Shown: positions 23,537-34,900 of the stretch, piece by piece | How the letters are laid out: every line of letters starts with the position of its first letter | How positions within the stretch are numbered: position 1 is the first letter of the stretch | Assembly: GCA_024516155.1 (NCBI GenBank) | Contig: JAJJXM010000007.1 | Coordinates: forward strand, 1,054,001 to 1,118,000 | Source: Pyronema omphalodes | Lineage: Eukaryota > Ascomycota > Pezizomycetes > Pezizales > Pyronemataceae | DNA: 64,000 nt | Direction: 5' to 3' | Position numbers and translations under genes: made by a program | The notes under the pieces: generated by a model | Database searches by the model: none | What the model was told of the DNA's origin: nothing | Seen by the model: only the letters and a program-made list of their open reading frames with translations

Positions 23537-24751
23537 CTACTCTTCCTTCTTGTCCTTTTGAGAAAATACCCACCAGGTATTATGAGGTGCTAGAGTGTCA
23601 TTGTTCTCGCCGAGCACCTTGTAGCCTGTGGATCCCGCCAGCATTGTTGCGTGAAACTCATAGCCGTTGTCATCGACCGTCACTGATACCTCACCATATC
23701 CCATCGGAATATCGGTGGTATCAACCCTAGTAAGCCATTTCATTTTTCCCAAATGCTCGTCTTCCACTATTTCGCCAAGCCGACACAGCTGCCATTGGCC
23801 CTCGTCGTTAAAAGCACAGAAAAGGGAAATCCACCCGCTGAGGTACGTAGGCCCCGATCCACCAGACTCATAATGGCAGATGCGGTTGAAGAAGGCGCTC
23901 AAATCAGCTCCGTCGAAGGCAGAAATGAAATGTTTCAAAACCGGTGTGATACATTCATACCACGCGTGGAGATGCGGATGTTCCTGCTCCGCGCCAAAGT
24001 CCTTAAGTTTCTCAAGCCTAGTCAAGATGTCCTGCCAATCCTCTTTGGTGCCATGTAGTGTCACCTCTGGGATACCACACGCCATACACAATCTAATACA
24101 TCGTTAATTATTCACAGAGACCTTCCGTGCAAAGGGAGGGAAAAGTACGCACTCAAAACTGAAATAATTCTTCAGCGTACACATCATCAAAATTGCGGCC
24201 ACTATAGTATCAGACACCTCCGTCGTTGAAAAGGAGGGAGTAATCCAATCCCTCAATGATTTATCTTTGATATTCTCATCTAGTAAACCCGCCATTTGTT
24301 CTGCGAAACTTCCAAAGTCTATGGAATAGCGATTTCCAAGCATTCTGATGGTAAGCTTCTTCTTTCCTTCGTGGTCAACAAAGAATGATCTCATTTCTTC
24401 TTCTCTGGCCACGACATAATGAGAAAACTGGCCGATGATGGAAATCCAGACATCATCTGGGCGGATTTCGAGGTTGTGATGCTCGTTGTAGGCCTATAGA
24501 TCGAATATCAGTCTTTGTGAATGATATGGCATGACGCGGGGAAGGACCTCAAGGCAGGCGTAGACGAAGCCGTTTTTTGAGGAGCGCAGTGAGGTAAGCT
24601 CATCAGACGTGACCGAGGTTTGAAGAATCTCCTTTAAGTCACGGGCGGATTCCCAGGAACAAGACTGAAGGTAAGAATCTAGCGTGTCCGCCCTATATTT
24701 TGGCTTGACTTGCGAAGCATTATGGGATGCGACCTTGAAGGTAACAGGCAT
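23537..24751 (-). CDS. DUF4419-domain protein
   Basis: Exons 24548-24751, 24153-24493 and 23537-24092 join across introns 24494-24547 (GTCCTT..CTATAG) and 24093-24152 (GTGCGT..TATTAG), giving 366 residues. The family is recognised from GFVYACLE joined to AYNEHHNLEIRPDDVW, from KLTIRMLGNRYSIDF, and from ACGIPEVTLHGTKEDW with SGGSGPTYLSGW near the C-terminal third, in the order expected for DUF4419. Each splice restores a conserved block, which is good evidence for the joins. The function of the family is unknown. It is common as multi-copy single-domain proteins in fungi; no signal peptide or membrane segment is visible. The start is the first ATG of the open frame (MPVTFKVASHN). Confidence 0.9.
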
Positions 24752-27700
24752 TGCTGAGATATAGCTTTATCGTAAAAATGGAAATGTGCGGCAAAATCTG
24801 ATGATGAAGGTGGAGATAAAGAGGAGCGCTGGCAGTGGAATGAACTTTATATCTTCTCGGTAGCAATGAACAACGCGCAACGACGCGATGCGCAGCAATA
24901 TTGGGTGATAAGGCTGCGCATGGTATCAGCAGGAAAGCAAAATTGGTGATTAGTACATAACTGGCATGTACATACATCGACACAGTCGATCAGGCAGTTT
25001 TCACAAGCTTAATGCACCACATGACCCGAGGAAGCAGGGATTCTATGACGACGAATGCTCAGGGTCCCCAGATCTATACATACGACATGTGGGTCCCCAT
25101 TCCGTTGATCGCCGCAATGCGGATTATGAGTGGTTGCCTGGCGATGGAAGGTTCGTGAGGAAGTATTATAACAGAATACTAGTGGGGCTGAAATCCCAGC
25201 AAGTCGCCCGTGAGAAGGAAATGCGACGTAAAGGTGTATTGAGCCAGTGTTTTCTGTCAATATGATGTCTGGGGCATGCTCAAGGCCATATGTACCGGAT
25301 AGTCATTTACCAAGACTGCAGCGAGTGCCCAGGATAGAAACTCAGCACAGGATTTAGAGTTGCTGAGTCTGCTATACTACAATCGGTGAGCCGATGAAAA
25401 ATTCCACTGGGTACAAAGGCGTTACACTTGATTGTTTTGAAAAGCTTATCCTGGGGATTGATGTATCTTTCTCATTTGCGTTGTGGCGGGGTGTGAGGAC
25501 AACCAGGAGCCGGCTAATCCAGCTGTTGATTATATGATGAACTTGAAATGTAATATTTCATTTCTTCGTTATCGATTTGATCAGCTATGTCATACAGAGT
25601 ATATCTTCAAGGGGACATGTTACGGTAACATAGAATTTTGGACACAACTAATGACGGAACGTAACTTCGGTCACCATCAACGCCTCGCATTGCGATTCTA
25701 TGTCTCCACAGTGGGGATTAGGGACCTTTCCCCACCTTTAGCTCTGTTTTGTGCAGATGTAATGAAAAGTTAGAGACATGGACCGTGATTTTGAATGCCT
25801 TTCAAGCGATCCAAAGTTGTAAGTTCTACTGGCAGATGCTTCACCGCCTTATTTCGGAAATCTTATTAGCTAGTATTTCGAGTGATCAAAAAGGCACTGC
25901 AAACAGCGATCATTACTCACATATATGCAATGTCCTAGTTCGTCGATATGGTGCAAAGTTTGGTAAACATATACCGGAGAGGCTACCCCTACATTGTACA
26001 TTACCGCAAATAATATACCACAAATAATTGACTGATATCAGCCATAGTAGCTCATTCAAAACAGGCATACCAATGCTGTATGACTACATGTCGGTTAACC
26101 TGGAACAAACGTAGCCGGTGCAATTTAAGCTACGGCTCCACATTTTGTCCCGTGGTCGTGCAATCGAACTACGGACTTGACTATATTTTCCCACTCACGA
26201 TGATTTTCGAGGCGGTTTATGGCATCAAAGAATACGTTGCGGAAAAAGTCTTTCGTGACAGCAGAAACAACGTGATGAGTGATGAAATAGGGTACCGAAC
26301 CCGCCGGAAATTTGAAACTGTCCACGGATATGGATTGATTGGCCCTTGATGTGTGGATTCATACAAGACTTCATACAAGGGAACCTGAAAGGGAAAGTAA
26401 TACTAGAGCAGTATGACGAAATCGGAGGAAAGAAAAGAATAGACAGACAGTAAAATACTATTAGAAGGAATACATACTATTTCGAAGCGGATCATTAAAA
26501 CGGAAAAACGAAGAAGAGCAATGGATTTCTTACGTTTTCAACGGGCGGTACCGTCTCCTCCGAGTTTTCCAGTTGGTGGGGATACCCATTGGGGTGTGCT
26601 ATAATCGAACGATAAGATAACTAGAAAACAAGAAAGTGAGTAAAAATATCCAGCATGAATCAACACAGGAAGAAGATATAGGTTAAGGAAAGAGACCTAG
26701 AAAAGAAGAGGCCTCAAAAGAAGAAGACCTAGGGACGGTGCGATTTAGAAAGGAAAAAGATTTAGTAAGAAAGAGACCCGGAGGACAAGAGAAGTTAGTA
26801 GGAGGAGGACTTCCCATCGCTCTATAGCAACGAACGGGAGAGCCTATTTCGCCACAAAATGATTTTTCTATAGAACGTGAATAGAGCACTAGGATAGAAA
26901 TGGGGGTACCTACCCCCCTGTGTATTCGGATTTTCTATGGCCATCGCATGGCTGAAGTTGGGGTTGTTCTATCTGTTCGACATGGAGCGATGTGAAGTCT
27001 TCCAATATATCAAGAAAGAATGAATATAATAGTAGACCTACCTTAATCTAGGCTTTACCAGGAAATCCCAGCTTCTCACGGATTCCTAGTTGTGGCGGTG
27101 GGGTTGCGTTCCTTTACAATATCGCTTTGATACAAAATACCGTTATTCCCCTCTTGCCCGTACATTATTCATAGATATCAAGTATTTGTGAGGAGAACCG
27201 ACAAATCATAATAAAAGAATATAGTTCGGCTTCCTTCGGCGGTTAGAACATTGGCTGCTTCGGGGCTTGCGAGCTTGCTTCCATCATTTTCGCTTACAGA
27301 ATATTCTCGCGCTTTCTCGTTGATTGCTCGCTTATTGTACTGTTGTTAGAGTACATTTACAGTTTGGCCTAATGTAATTGCTTGGTTGCTTATGTAAAGT
27401 TTGCTTTTCTGACTGCTTGATTATTCGTATTCATTAATGAAATTCAATCGGAATCATTCCCGCATGGCATCGTAGTTGAACTTGAACACCACCATTCACA
27501 CATTTTAACCCGTCCACGTGCCTTGATTACGCTTTCCATAATTCTCCACCGCCATCCGAAAGACCCCTAAAACTATCTCGACAGCGACCGTCTCCAATCT
27601 CTCGACCTTATCACCGTTGATACACGAGCCCTTTCACAATGGTTGCTCGCTACAGCTTGTCTGCACCGATGAAATTCTTGAATTTTATTAACAGATGTCG

Positions 27701-29487
27701 ATGGCATTACTCTTACAGCTGATCAACATTACTTAAGAAGAAACGTACGGTGAAATGGCTATCCCCTGCCGCCCATGCGGCCCTGTCTTCAGAGGCCACA
27801 TCCCCTCAGCAATATATCCGTTTCTTATTGCTCATCATAGCCACCACAGCCGGCCACAATAACAATAAACGGAAGACCTCGAGTCACGATATTTTAGATT
27901 TCTCACGCACACACGATTCCTACGAATCCGACGGGGGGAATCACCGTTGTCACCACTGGAATGCCAACGCTAACCTGCCCATCGGTCGAATTAACTAACT
28001 GTGGAATGCTGACAAAGTCTGTGGGAGAAAGTTCGGTCTGACAATGAAACTGTCAGCCGGAATTGCATGCAACAGGAGGTACTGTAAAACACAGGTTGTG
28101 CTATACGGGAACTTGTACTCAGCCAGTATGATGTACTACCTGGAACACCGGGGGACAAAAAGACTATTTAAAAGCTGCACAATAACTCATTGTTTATCAA
28201 AGGTGCCGAGCGGAGAAGGCAATAGGGATGGGCTATAAGAGAATGGGCGCTGTTTATGTTGGGAACGGGTTACGCTCAGGGTTCGTAAGAATAGCATGGG
28301 TAAGGAGCCTGTGGTGAGATGGGATGCTGCGATTTGATGTGATGTAGGAGCCACAGGAAAGACGAGAGGACGTTTGGACAAGGTGCGGTAAGTTGGAGTG
28401 TGACAGAAACGCATCTAGGAAGGTTACGGGTGAGAGACTGCGATTTGACAGAGTCGGAAATCATTATGGGTTTCTTTTGCACATTCATGGTCCTGCGGGA
28501 TTTGTTACTAAGTTTTACTTGATATTCTACCACACTGAACAATGCAGAATTCTGTCGTCTTTAACATCTCTTGGTATGTGACCCTTTAAGCTGGCCGGCA
28601 GCATATTTGTGATGGACAGAATTGCTACCGCTTGGCAATGCCATTTAAGAATCGCGTTCACAGCAGACCCGGGGAATAGTTCTGTCGGAAATTAAGATGA
28701 TACTGCGTGAGGTCTTTCCCTGTCGTAGTGAGTACCGCAGCGCAGCTGAGAAACACCCTCCAGCATGGAGCGAGGTTGTATGATTCCACCTCCACTTTTG
28801 CCCCATGCCCACGCAACTCGAACAACTTTCAGACTCTGACCTGACAATCAGCTCTTTTCCTTACAAATCGTCTCCTTCTTCCACACCTTGCTCTCCAGCG
28901 CCCCCAGGCTACCAAAAAGACAAGCTGATTGAGGCTTTCATTCAGAATTACCGGATACATCGCAGTAAGTTGCTCTCTTCGTCATCCCTCAACGAGAAAT
29001 TCCCTCGCATCCTTCCTACGACACTGCCAGTGTGCAGGAATGTCACATCACATTCCATGCTCCGTTCGGTATAGAGCGGTCAGTTCAAATCCGATGCGGA
29101 TAAGCAACAAGATCCAACGACGACGATTACGGTCACACTTGTTTTTTTCTTGGATTGCTCAAGCCAAAAAACCATCCCTATAATTCCTGAGGCCCCCGTT
29201 GTTTCTGGGTATATCTTTGGTGTACTTGGACAAATGAGTACTAACAGTGTGAAAACAGATGTGTATACCGCGCAACCATTCACTGAATTCTACCACAACC
29301 AACGATCAGTACAACGTATCTGGAAGCCAATATGGCAAATATGCCTATAAGACAACCTTGTCGCAATATGCAAAAGTACCTGCATACCATGATCGAATTT
29401 TGAACATCTATCCCACGCGAGGATAATATTACCGACCTAGATGACTGAGGATCAAGATAACAGTCCCCGGCCACCGGTACTCCTTTA
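24752..29487. other. Gene-poor 4.7-kb stretch before the transposon block
   Basis: No intact gene is recognised. It holds a possible decayed gene (separate entry, 25483-26117), a homopurine-rich stretch at about 26690-26770 (AAGAAGAGG-like), and scattered ORFs under 100 codons such as 24966-25265 and 28805-29074 that lack motifs. No tRNA or other RNA gene was seen by eye. Its position next to a transposon stack fits a degenerating intergenic region. Confidence 0.5.
25483..26117 (+). pseudogene. Possible decayed gene of unknown family
   Basis: Three stretches look protein-like in successive frames: RNFGHHQRLALRFYVST (about 25669-25719), a middle segment with YGAKFGKHIPERLPLHC (about 25950-26000), and GIPMLYDYMSVNLEQT ending in TAG at 26117. 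The style, a conserved FW..L..RNFGH.Q.L.L.FY block followed by a Tyr-rich tail, resembles fungal proteins with an F-box-like or HMG-free helical architecture, but I cannot name a family. Stops and frame changes between the blocks have no convincing splice sites. It may be chance; the call is weak. Confidence 0.22.
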
Positions 29488-29495
29488 GTGATATC
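29488..29495. repeat. Left 8-bp target-site duplication of the hAT element (GTGATATC)
   Basis: GTGATATC directly precedes the left TIR and is repeated exactly at 39284-39291 directly after the right TIR. An 8-bp duplication is the hAT superfamily length. Confidence 0.9.
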
Positions 29496-29668
29496 CAGAG
29501 CTCCCCACGGTCCGTCCAGGACTGCGGACTGGACCGGACTACATGGTGTAGTCCAGTCCAGTCCAATTTTTTCGAGGACTGCAACCATGTAGTCCGGTCC
29601 AGGTTTCGAAAACAAAAAGACTGGACCGGACTGCAGGTGACTGCAGGACCGCGGGTTTCTCGCTTATC

Positions 29669-29673
29669 CCTAA
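29669..29673. repeat. 5-bp target-site duplication of element A (CCTAA), left copy
   Basis: CCTAA precedes the left LTR and is repeated at 38564-38568 immediately after the right LTR, within hAT sequence. Confidence 0.92.
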
Positions 29674-31030
29674 TGTGAACCTGGGTATTGAGGCTTTCAA
29701 TACAGAGGCTTCTTCGATCAGTTTCGCTTTTGCTTGAAGATAGATAGCAATAGATAATTCCCAAGAAGCTAGGAAGTCAACTAATCGATCACAGGCCGAA
29801 TAAACTTAAGGGTCTCGTCCTGAGGTATTCTGGTGTAGATAGGTATGTCGTAACAAGAGATCAAGTTGCTGATGCTGGAGGAGACGGTGGGAAGACTTAG
29901 GGTCTTTTATAGACTTTCGTCTACAAGTTCGCCCAGACTTCCCCAGGGAACCAACTTCCAAACTAAGCTTAGGAGATAAGACGTGAGTCAATTCTTTGAC
30001 AAATCTGCTGATGGCTCGCATCATGCTGCATGCGCAATCATATTAATTGCTCACTTGCATGATGACCTTCGTGTCAGATTAATCCTTGACATTCCTCGCC
30101 GTGCTACCACACCTTCCAATCAGGTATTGGGGTTAAGCGCCTAGTGAAGGGTTACTCCACTTGAGCGCATAATGCAATGACTCCTCTGATAATGACATGT
30201 GAGTCATATATCTTATGAGTCGTCTTGATCATAGATCTCCCTAGAGAATCTCGATTGCGAGTGAAGGAATCTGACATCATAAGGCAGACTATGCCTTACC
30301 GGAGCGCACTGCCCCGTCACATTCCTGTGTGATGTCATTTGCCCCACCTGCGCGCACTTGCGCGCAGCCACACCCTGGTGTGTACGCAAACGCCGTCTTA
30401 TCTTGCAGTTGGTAGTCATTGGCCTAAGGTCGCGTCATATCAGTTCCATCCAACAGTTTCCCTGAGTGGTGTTCCTTGCTGCAGAACGTCGTCTCATGCT
30501 GGCGCAATCTTGACCCTTGTCCTGAGCTCCACTCCTGTTGGCTGACTAGACTCTGCCTTATTCCTTGGCCGACTATCCGCCCAACTCAGACCTCGGATGA
30601 TCCTATTCGTCTGCCTTGCACTGTCCTGAGAATTCCCTTCTCTTGCAAGCCCTCTGGTAGCCGTGCTTGGTGGAACACAACCTCAAGTATAAGGAGGTGT
30701 CCCTTCGCCGTCGTCTTCTGTTCTCCATCAGCGTCGTCTGTAGGTTTCTCATGGGTAAGTCGACACCCATGAGGTAAGTTGATACTCGTTCCCATCCATC
30801 CTTGATCCTCCCAAACTGACAGTGAATAACAGGTAGCGACGCCTCGGGCCGGGATCCTCGTGAGGTCCTTTCGGAAAGTCACGAATCACGTGACGTGGCT
30901 AGCTGGAGCTCCTCAGGGGGTTCCGGCCCGGGATACTAACCTTATTATTCATTCTCCTGTCGAGTTTGCCATGTTCTCATAATGTTATACATGTTACCTA
31001 TTCTATACTCACACAATATAGGGTGTGACA
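29674..31030 (-). repeat. Element A 3' LTR
   Basis: 1,357 bp, and in the element's orientation it begins TGTCACACCC and ends CCCAGGTTCACA. It appears identical to the 5' LTR at 37207-38563. Confidence 0.96.
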
Positions 31031-31042
31031 CCACCTCCCCCC
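31031..31042 (-). other. Element A polypurine tract
   Basis: The minus-strand reading is GGGGGGAGGTGG immediately before the 3' LTR (TGTCACACC), the expected plus-strand primer for reverse transcription. Confidence 0.85.
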
Positions 31043-31201
31043 TGTTCAAGCTTCGTCCCGAAGCAAGTAGCTTATCATTCTGTGATCGCACCTCGCCGCA
31101 GCCAAGTGACTTAGTGATCATATATGGATGTAGTCCTCCAGCCCCTACATCCTACTACCAACTCGACCTAATGAAAACCTCGTGGGGAAAAACATTAACC
31201 C

Positions 31202-34200
31202 TTAATCCTTGAGTCGGTAGTCCCTCGGAGAATCAGGGTACTTGAGATGAAATTCTCGTAACTTCTCCTGACCTCCTACTGAAAAATTGTCGAAAGGTTC
31301 TGCCGTCCAGTCTTTCTTATTAGGCCAACCTAGCCATTTAACAAGGTATAAGATTCGATTTCCAGATTTGTAACTGCTCATTATTTCGTCGATATCATAT
31401 TCCTCGCTTCCCTCAACATCGTCTGCTTCCCGTAAAATTTTGTTTGTATCTGGTGGAGCCCGAGTTCCTGCTCTAAACGGCTCAAGTAGTGAGGTATGGA
31501 AGACGTTGTGTATCTTCCATTTTCGAGGGAGTGTAAGACGGACTGCTGTTGGGGAGATGACTTTCTCGACTTGGAAGGGACCATGTAGTTTGTGGTCCAA
31601 CTTCCTCGATGGGCGTCTTGTTCGTATGTTGCGTCCATCTAACATAACCAAGTCTCCTACTTGGTAATCTGGTGCCTCCTGTCGTTTCTGGTCTGCATAT
31701 TTTTTCATTCGTTCCTGTGTTTTCTGAAGGGTTGATTTGGCTCCTTCATGTATCGTATGCATCCAGTGGGCGTAGGCTTTGCTGGCTGGGTTGCGCACAG
31801 CAGTTGCCGAAGGGTTGCTCGTATTGGGGTAGAACCCATAGTTAGCGTAAAAGGGTGATAGTCCAGTTGCGCTTGTGACTGAGTTGTTGTATGCGAACTC
31901 AGCCATGGGTAAGAGGTCAGCCCAGTCGTCCATTTCGTGGTTAACAAAAGAGCGGAGGTAAGCTTCGATTGTTTGATTAAGCCGTTCCGTTTGTCCGTCT
32001 GTTTGTGGGTGGAAGGCTGTTGACATTCTTGGTTTGATTCCTAACGTTCCAAGAAATGCTTTCCAGGTGGTACTTGTGAACCTGGAGTCTCGATCCGACA
32101 CTATATCCTTGGGTAAGCCGTGCAACTTCCAAATTTCCTTTGCGAAAATCCTGACAAGGTCTGCAGTTGTCTTGCCATCTTTCTGTAGGGGAATGAAGTG
32201 CGCCATTTTAGTAAATCGATCAACTATAACCCATAGTTGATCACACCCATTTGATTCTGGTAGGTCGGTGATGAAATCCATAGCAATAGACTGCCATGGG
32301 GCATATGTTAATTCCAAAGGTTGCAACATCCCATACTTAAGGTGCCTAGCCGTCTTGTCCTTCTGACATTCCAAACAGCTCTGTATATATTCAATAATAT
32401 TTTCATCCATCTTCGGCCACCAAAAGTTTCTCCTTATTAATTCAATTGTTTTGTCCTGACCAAAGTGCCCAGCTATTTTGGAGTCGTGCTCTGATTCAAG
32501 GACCATGTTGACCAAATCCTTTGGTACCCATAACTTCTCTTTCCGATAGATTATGCCATCTTCTATCGTTAGTGGATCTTTTATTTTGTTTGCTGCTTTT
32601 TTATAATTTTCGTCAAGTTCTCCAGCCTCTTTAACCATCTTTAAAAATTCTCCAGACCATTCAACAGAAGGAATTGAATTAAGCCGTGCCGAAGAAACAA
32701 TGAATGATGTTCCTTCTCCTCCACTACTAATTGCTGAAATAGATGCAAAATGTTCTTTGTGAAGGATAGTCGTAATCGGCTGATCCTCACCTCCCCCCTT
32801 TTCAGGGCGGAACTCCGGACGCCTTGACAAAGCATCTGGCTTCCCATTCTTATTCCCAGGTCTGTAAAAAATTTTAAAGTCAATGCCAGCAAGTTCTTGA
32901 GCCCACCTTGCTTGGCGACGATTGAGTACTTTAGTTGTGGTAAAGTACTCTAAATTCTGATGGTCGCTGAATACCTGAACTGTGTGCAATGCTCCCTCCA
33001 AGTATCTTCTCCATATTTTAAACGAATCCACAATAGCTAAAAGCTCTTTATCATGGATTTCGTAGTTTATTTCTGCCGGAGTAAATTTCCTGGAGTGAAA
33101 AGCAATAGGGTGCAGCTTTCCGTCCTCTCCTTTCTGAGAAAGGACTGCGCCTAAGGCAAAGTCAGAGGCATCAGTTTCCACAATGCAAACCTTCTTAGGA
33201 TCAAAATGACCCAGTATTGGCGCTTTTGTGAACCTCTGCTTTAACTCGTCAAATGCCAATTCCATGGCAACAGTCCATTCCCACTTCTTCGGATCGCCCT
33301 TGGTGGATTCAGTAAGAGGACGACAAATTCTTGAGAAGTCCTTAATGAATCGGCGATAGAAGTTCGCAAATCCAAGAAAGCCCTGTGTCTCTTTCAAGGA
33401 TTTAGGAGGTTCCCAAACCAGGACGGTTTCCACTTTATCCTTTGCCATTTCTATCCCTTTTTCGCTTATGATGTACCCCAAAAATTCCACTTTGTTTGTC
33501 CCCCAAACACATTTTTCCGGAGATATCACCAGCCCATTTTCTTCCAGTCTTTTTAAGACTTCCTTAACCAATTTATCATGTTCCTCCTCCGTCTCAGCGT
33601 AAATTAGAACATTATCAATATAAGCAATTACTCCCTGATCCAACATGTCCCTAAAGATATGATTCATCATATCTTGGAATGTGGCCGGTGCATTGCTTAA
33701 CCCAAAAGGCATTACCAAAAATTCATATAACCCGTATCTGCATCTGAAGGCAGTCTTCCATTCATCGCCTTCTTTGATTCTAATCAAGTGATAGCCGTTC
33801 TTCAAATCCATTTTCGTGAAGAACTTAGCTCCTCTTACTCTGTCTTGTAATTCAGACATAAGAGGGAGGGGGTAGCGATTTGCAATTGTTATTTTATTGA
33901 TCCCCCTATAGTCAACACAAAGCCTTAAACCTCGCCCATGGGGTTTTGGCACAAAGAGAATTGGTGCTGCGGCAGGGGATTTAGATGGTCGAATCTTGCC
34001 TGTCCTTAGCATCTCTTTTAGCCATTCTCTCACAGTTTCCAGCTCGACTTCATTGAGCGCATAGACTGGTCCCCAAGGAGGAGTCTCTCCTTCCTTTAAG
34101 TCTATGGCGTGGTCGTAAGGCTTGTGTTCTGGAAGCTTGTCTGCTGCTTCCTTGGTCATGATGTTGATCCACTTACGGAATTTCTCAGGGACTTGTTGAA

Positions 34201-34900
34201 GTGCCTCTGATAATTCCTCCTTAGTGGCAACGGCTGAAATATGGCCTATTACTGAGGCCTCTGGATGGTCGAGTACGCGGCGGTCGACCTTGAGTGAAAA
34301 TGTACTGGCCTGAGCCTTAGTACAATGTTCGATGCAACGTGTAGTGGTGAAGGAGATGTTATTGCTGTCTCCCCACATGTTGCAAGGTTGATGTTTTGCC
34401 ATCCACCAGTAAGGTAAGATGACGTCGCAGTCGCTGTCAAGAGGGGCGACTTCGAAAGATTCTGCTGCAAAGTGCTGTTTGTGTTGCAGCATAAAAGGAA
34501 CTGTAAAGAACTCTCCAGCTCCAGCAACTATCTCATTATTGAAGTTGCGTATTTGAAGAGGCTGGTCTCTCTTCACAGTAGGAATTTTGTAAGTTTGGAC
34601 AAAACCTTTGTCCAGTAAAGCTGAGGTGGAGCCTGTATCAAGTAGGACTCGCACCGTCCGAAATTTGTTCTTTGACCAATTCAACACCATGTTGATTATT
34701 GGCCTTTTTCCGTGATAAGGTGGAACCAAGGCTTCCTTTGTTATTTCCTCGGAAGAGGTTCCATTGTCGGTTCGTCGATTTTTTGTCTTGATCGACCCCA
34801 AGTTGTCTGTTGATTTTCTTTTTGTTCCACAACATATAATATTTCCTGCGTCAGATGTACATTCCTCCTCCTCAGGTGACGCAACCCTAGAGGATCTTAA
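31202..34900 (-). CDS. pol: Element A Pol polyprotein (PR-RT-RH-INT-chromodomain)
   Basis: 1,232 codons are open from the end of gag in the -1 frame; residue numbers here count from the TTG at 34801. Protease: DTGS at about 55-58. Reverse transcriptase: LRLCVDYRGINK and MPFGLSNAPATFQ, but the catalytic box reads YIDN (394-397) where most of the family has Y-x-D-D. RNase H: VETDASDFALGAVLSQ. Integrase: an HHCC zinc module around WWPKMDENII..CLECQ, then the D,D-E core (MDFITDLP, VSDRDSRFTS). A chromodomain follows (YDIDEIMSS..LYLVKWLGWP). No ATG occurs between the overlap with gag and the protease, so expression by -1 frameshift from gag is expected. Confidence 0.95.
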   Translation of the reverse strand, partial: LRSSRVASPEEEECTSDAGNIICCGTKRKSTDNLGSIKTKNRRTDNGTSSEEITKEALVPPYHGKRPIINMVLNWSKNKFRTVRVLLDTGSTSALLDKGFVQTYKIPTVKRDQPLQIRNFNNEIVAGAGEFFTVPFMLQHKQHFAAESFEVAPLDSDCDVILPYWWMAKHQPCNMWGDSNNISFTTTRCIEHCTKAQASTFSLKVDRRVLDHPEASVIGHISAVATKEELSEALQQVPEKFRKWINIMTKEAADKLPEHKPYDHAIDLKEGETPPWGPVYALNEVELETVREWLKEMLRTGKIRPSKSPAAAPILFVPKPHGRGLRLCVDYRGINKITIANRYPLPLMSELQDRVRGAKFFTKMDLKNGYHLIRIKEGDEWKTAFRCRYGLYEFLVMPFGLSNAPATFQDMMNHIFRDMLDQGVIAYIDNVLIYAETEEEHDKLVKEVLKRLEENGLVISPEKCVWGTNKVEFLGYIISEKGIEMAKDKVETVLVWEPPKSLKETQGFLGFANFYRRFIKDFSRICRPLTESTKGDPKKWEWTVAMELAFDELKQRFTKAPILGHFDPKKVCIVETDASDFALGAVLSQKGEDGKLHPIAFHSRKFTPAEINYEIHDKELLAIVDSFKIWRRYLEGALHTVQVFSDHQNLEYFTTTKVLNRRQARWAQELAGIDFKIFYRPGNKNGKPDALSRRPEFRPEKGGGEDQPITTILHKEHFASISAISSGGEGTSFIVSSARLNSIPSVEWSGEFLKMVKEAGELDENYKKAANKIKDPLTIEDGIIYRKEKLWVPKDLVNMVLESEHDSKIAGHFGQDKTIELIRRNFWWPKMDENIIEYIQSCLECQKDKTARHLKYGMLQPLELTYAPWQSIAMDFITDLPESNGCDQLWVIVDRFTKMAHFIPLQKDGKTTADLVRIFAKEIWKLHGLPKDIVSDRDSRFTSTTWKAFLGTLGIKPRMSTAFHPQTDGQTERLNQTIEAYLRSFVNHEMDDWADLLPMAEFAYNNSVTSATGLSPFYANYGFYPNTSNPSATAVRNPASKAYAHWMHTIHEGAKSTLQKTQERMKKYADQKRQEAPDYQVGDLVMLDGRNIRTRRPSRKLDHKLHGPFQVEKVISPTAVRLTLPRKWKIHNVFHTSLLEPFRAGTRAPPDTNKILREADDVEGSEEYDIDEIMSSYKSGNRILYLVKWLGWPNKKDWTAEPFDNFSVGGQEKLREFHLKYPDSPRDYRLKD

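Noticed and set aside
24966..25265. 99-codon + strand ORF divergent from the DUF4419 gene
   Set aside because: No motif, overlapped by an antisense ORF of similar length, and no supporting splice structure.
28805..29074. 89-codon + strand ORF, Ser/Pro-rich start
   Set aside because: No recognisable family and no continuation; composition alone is weak evidence.
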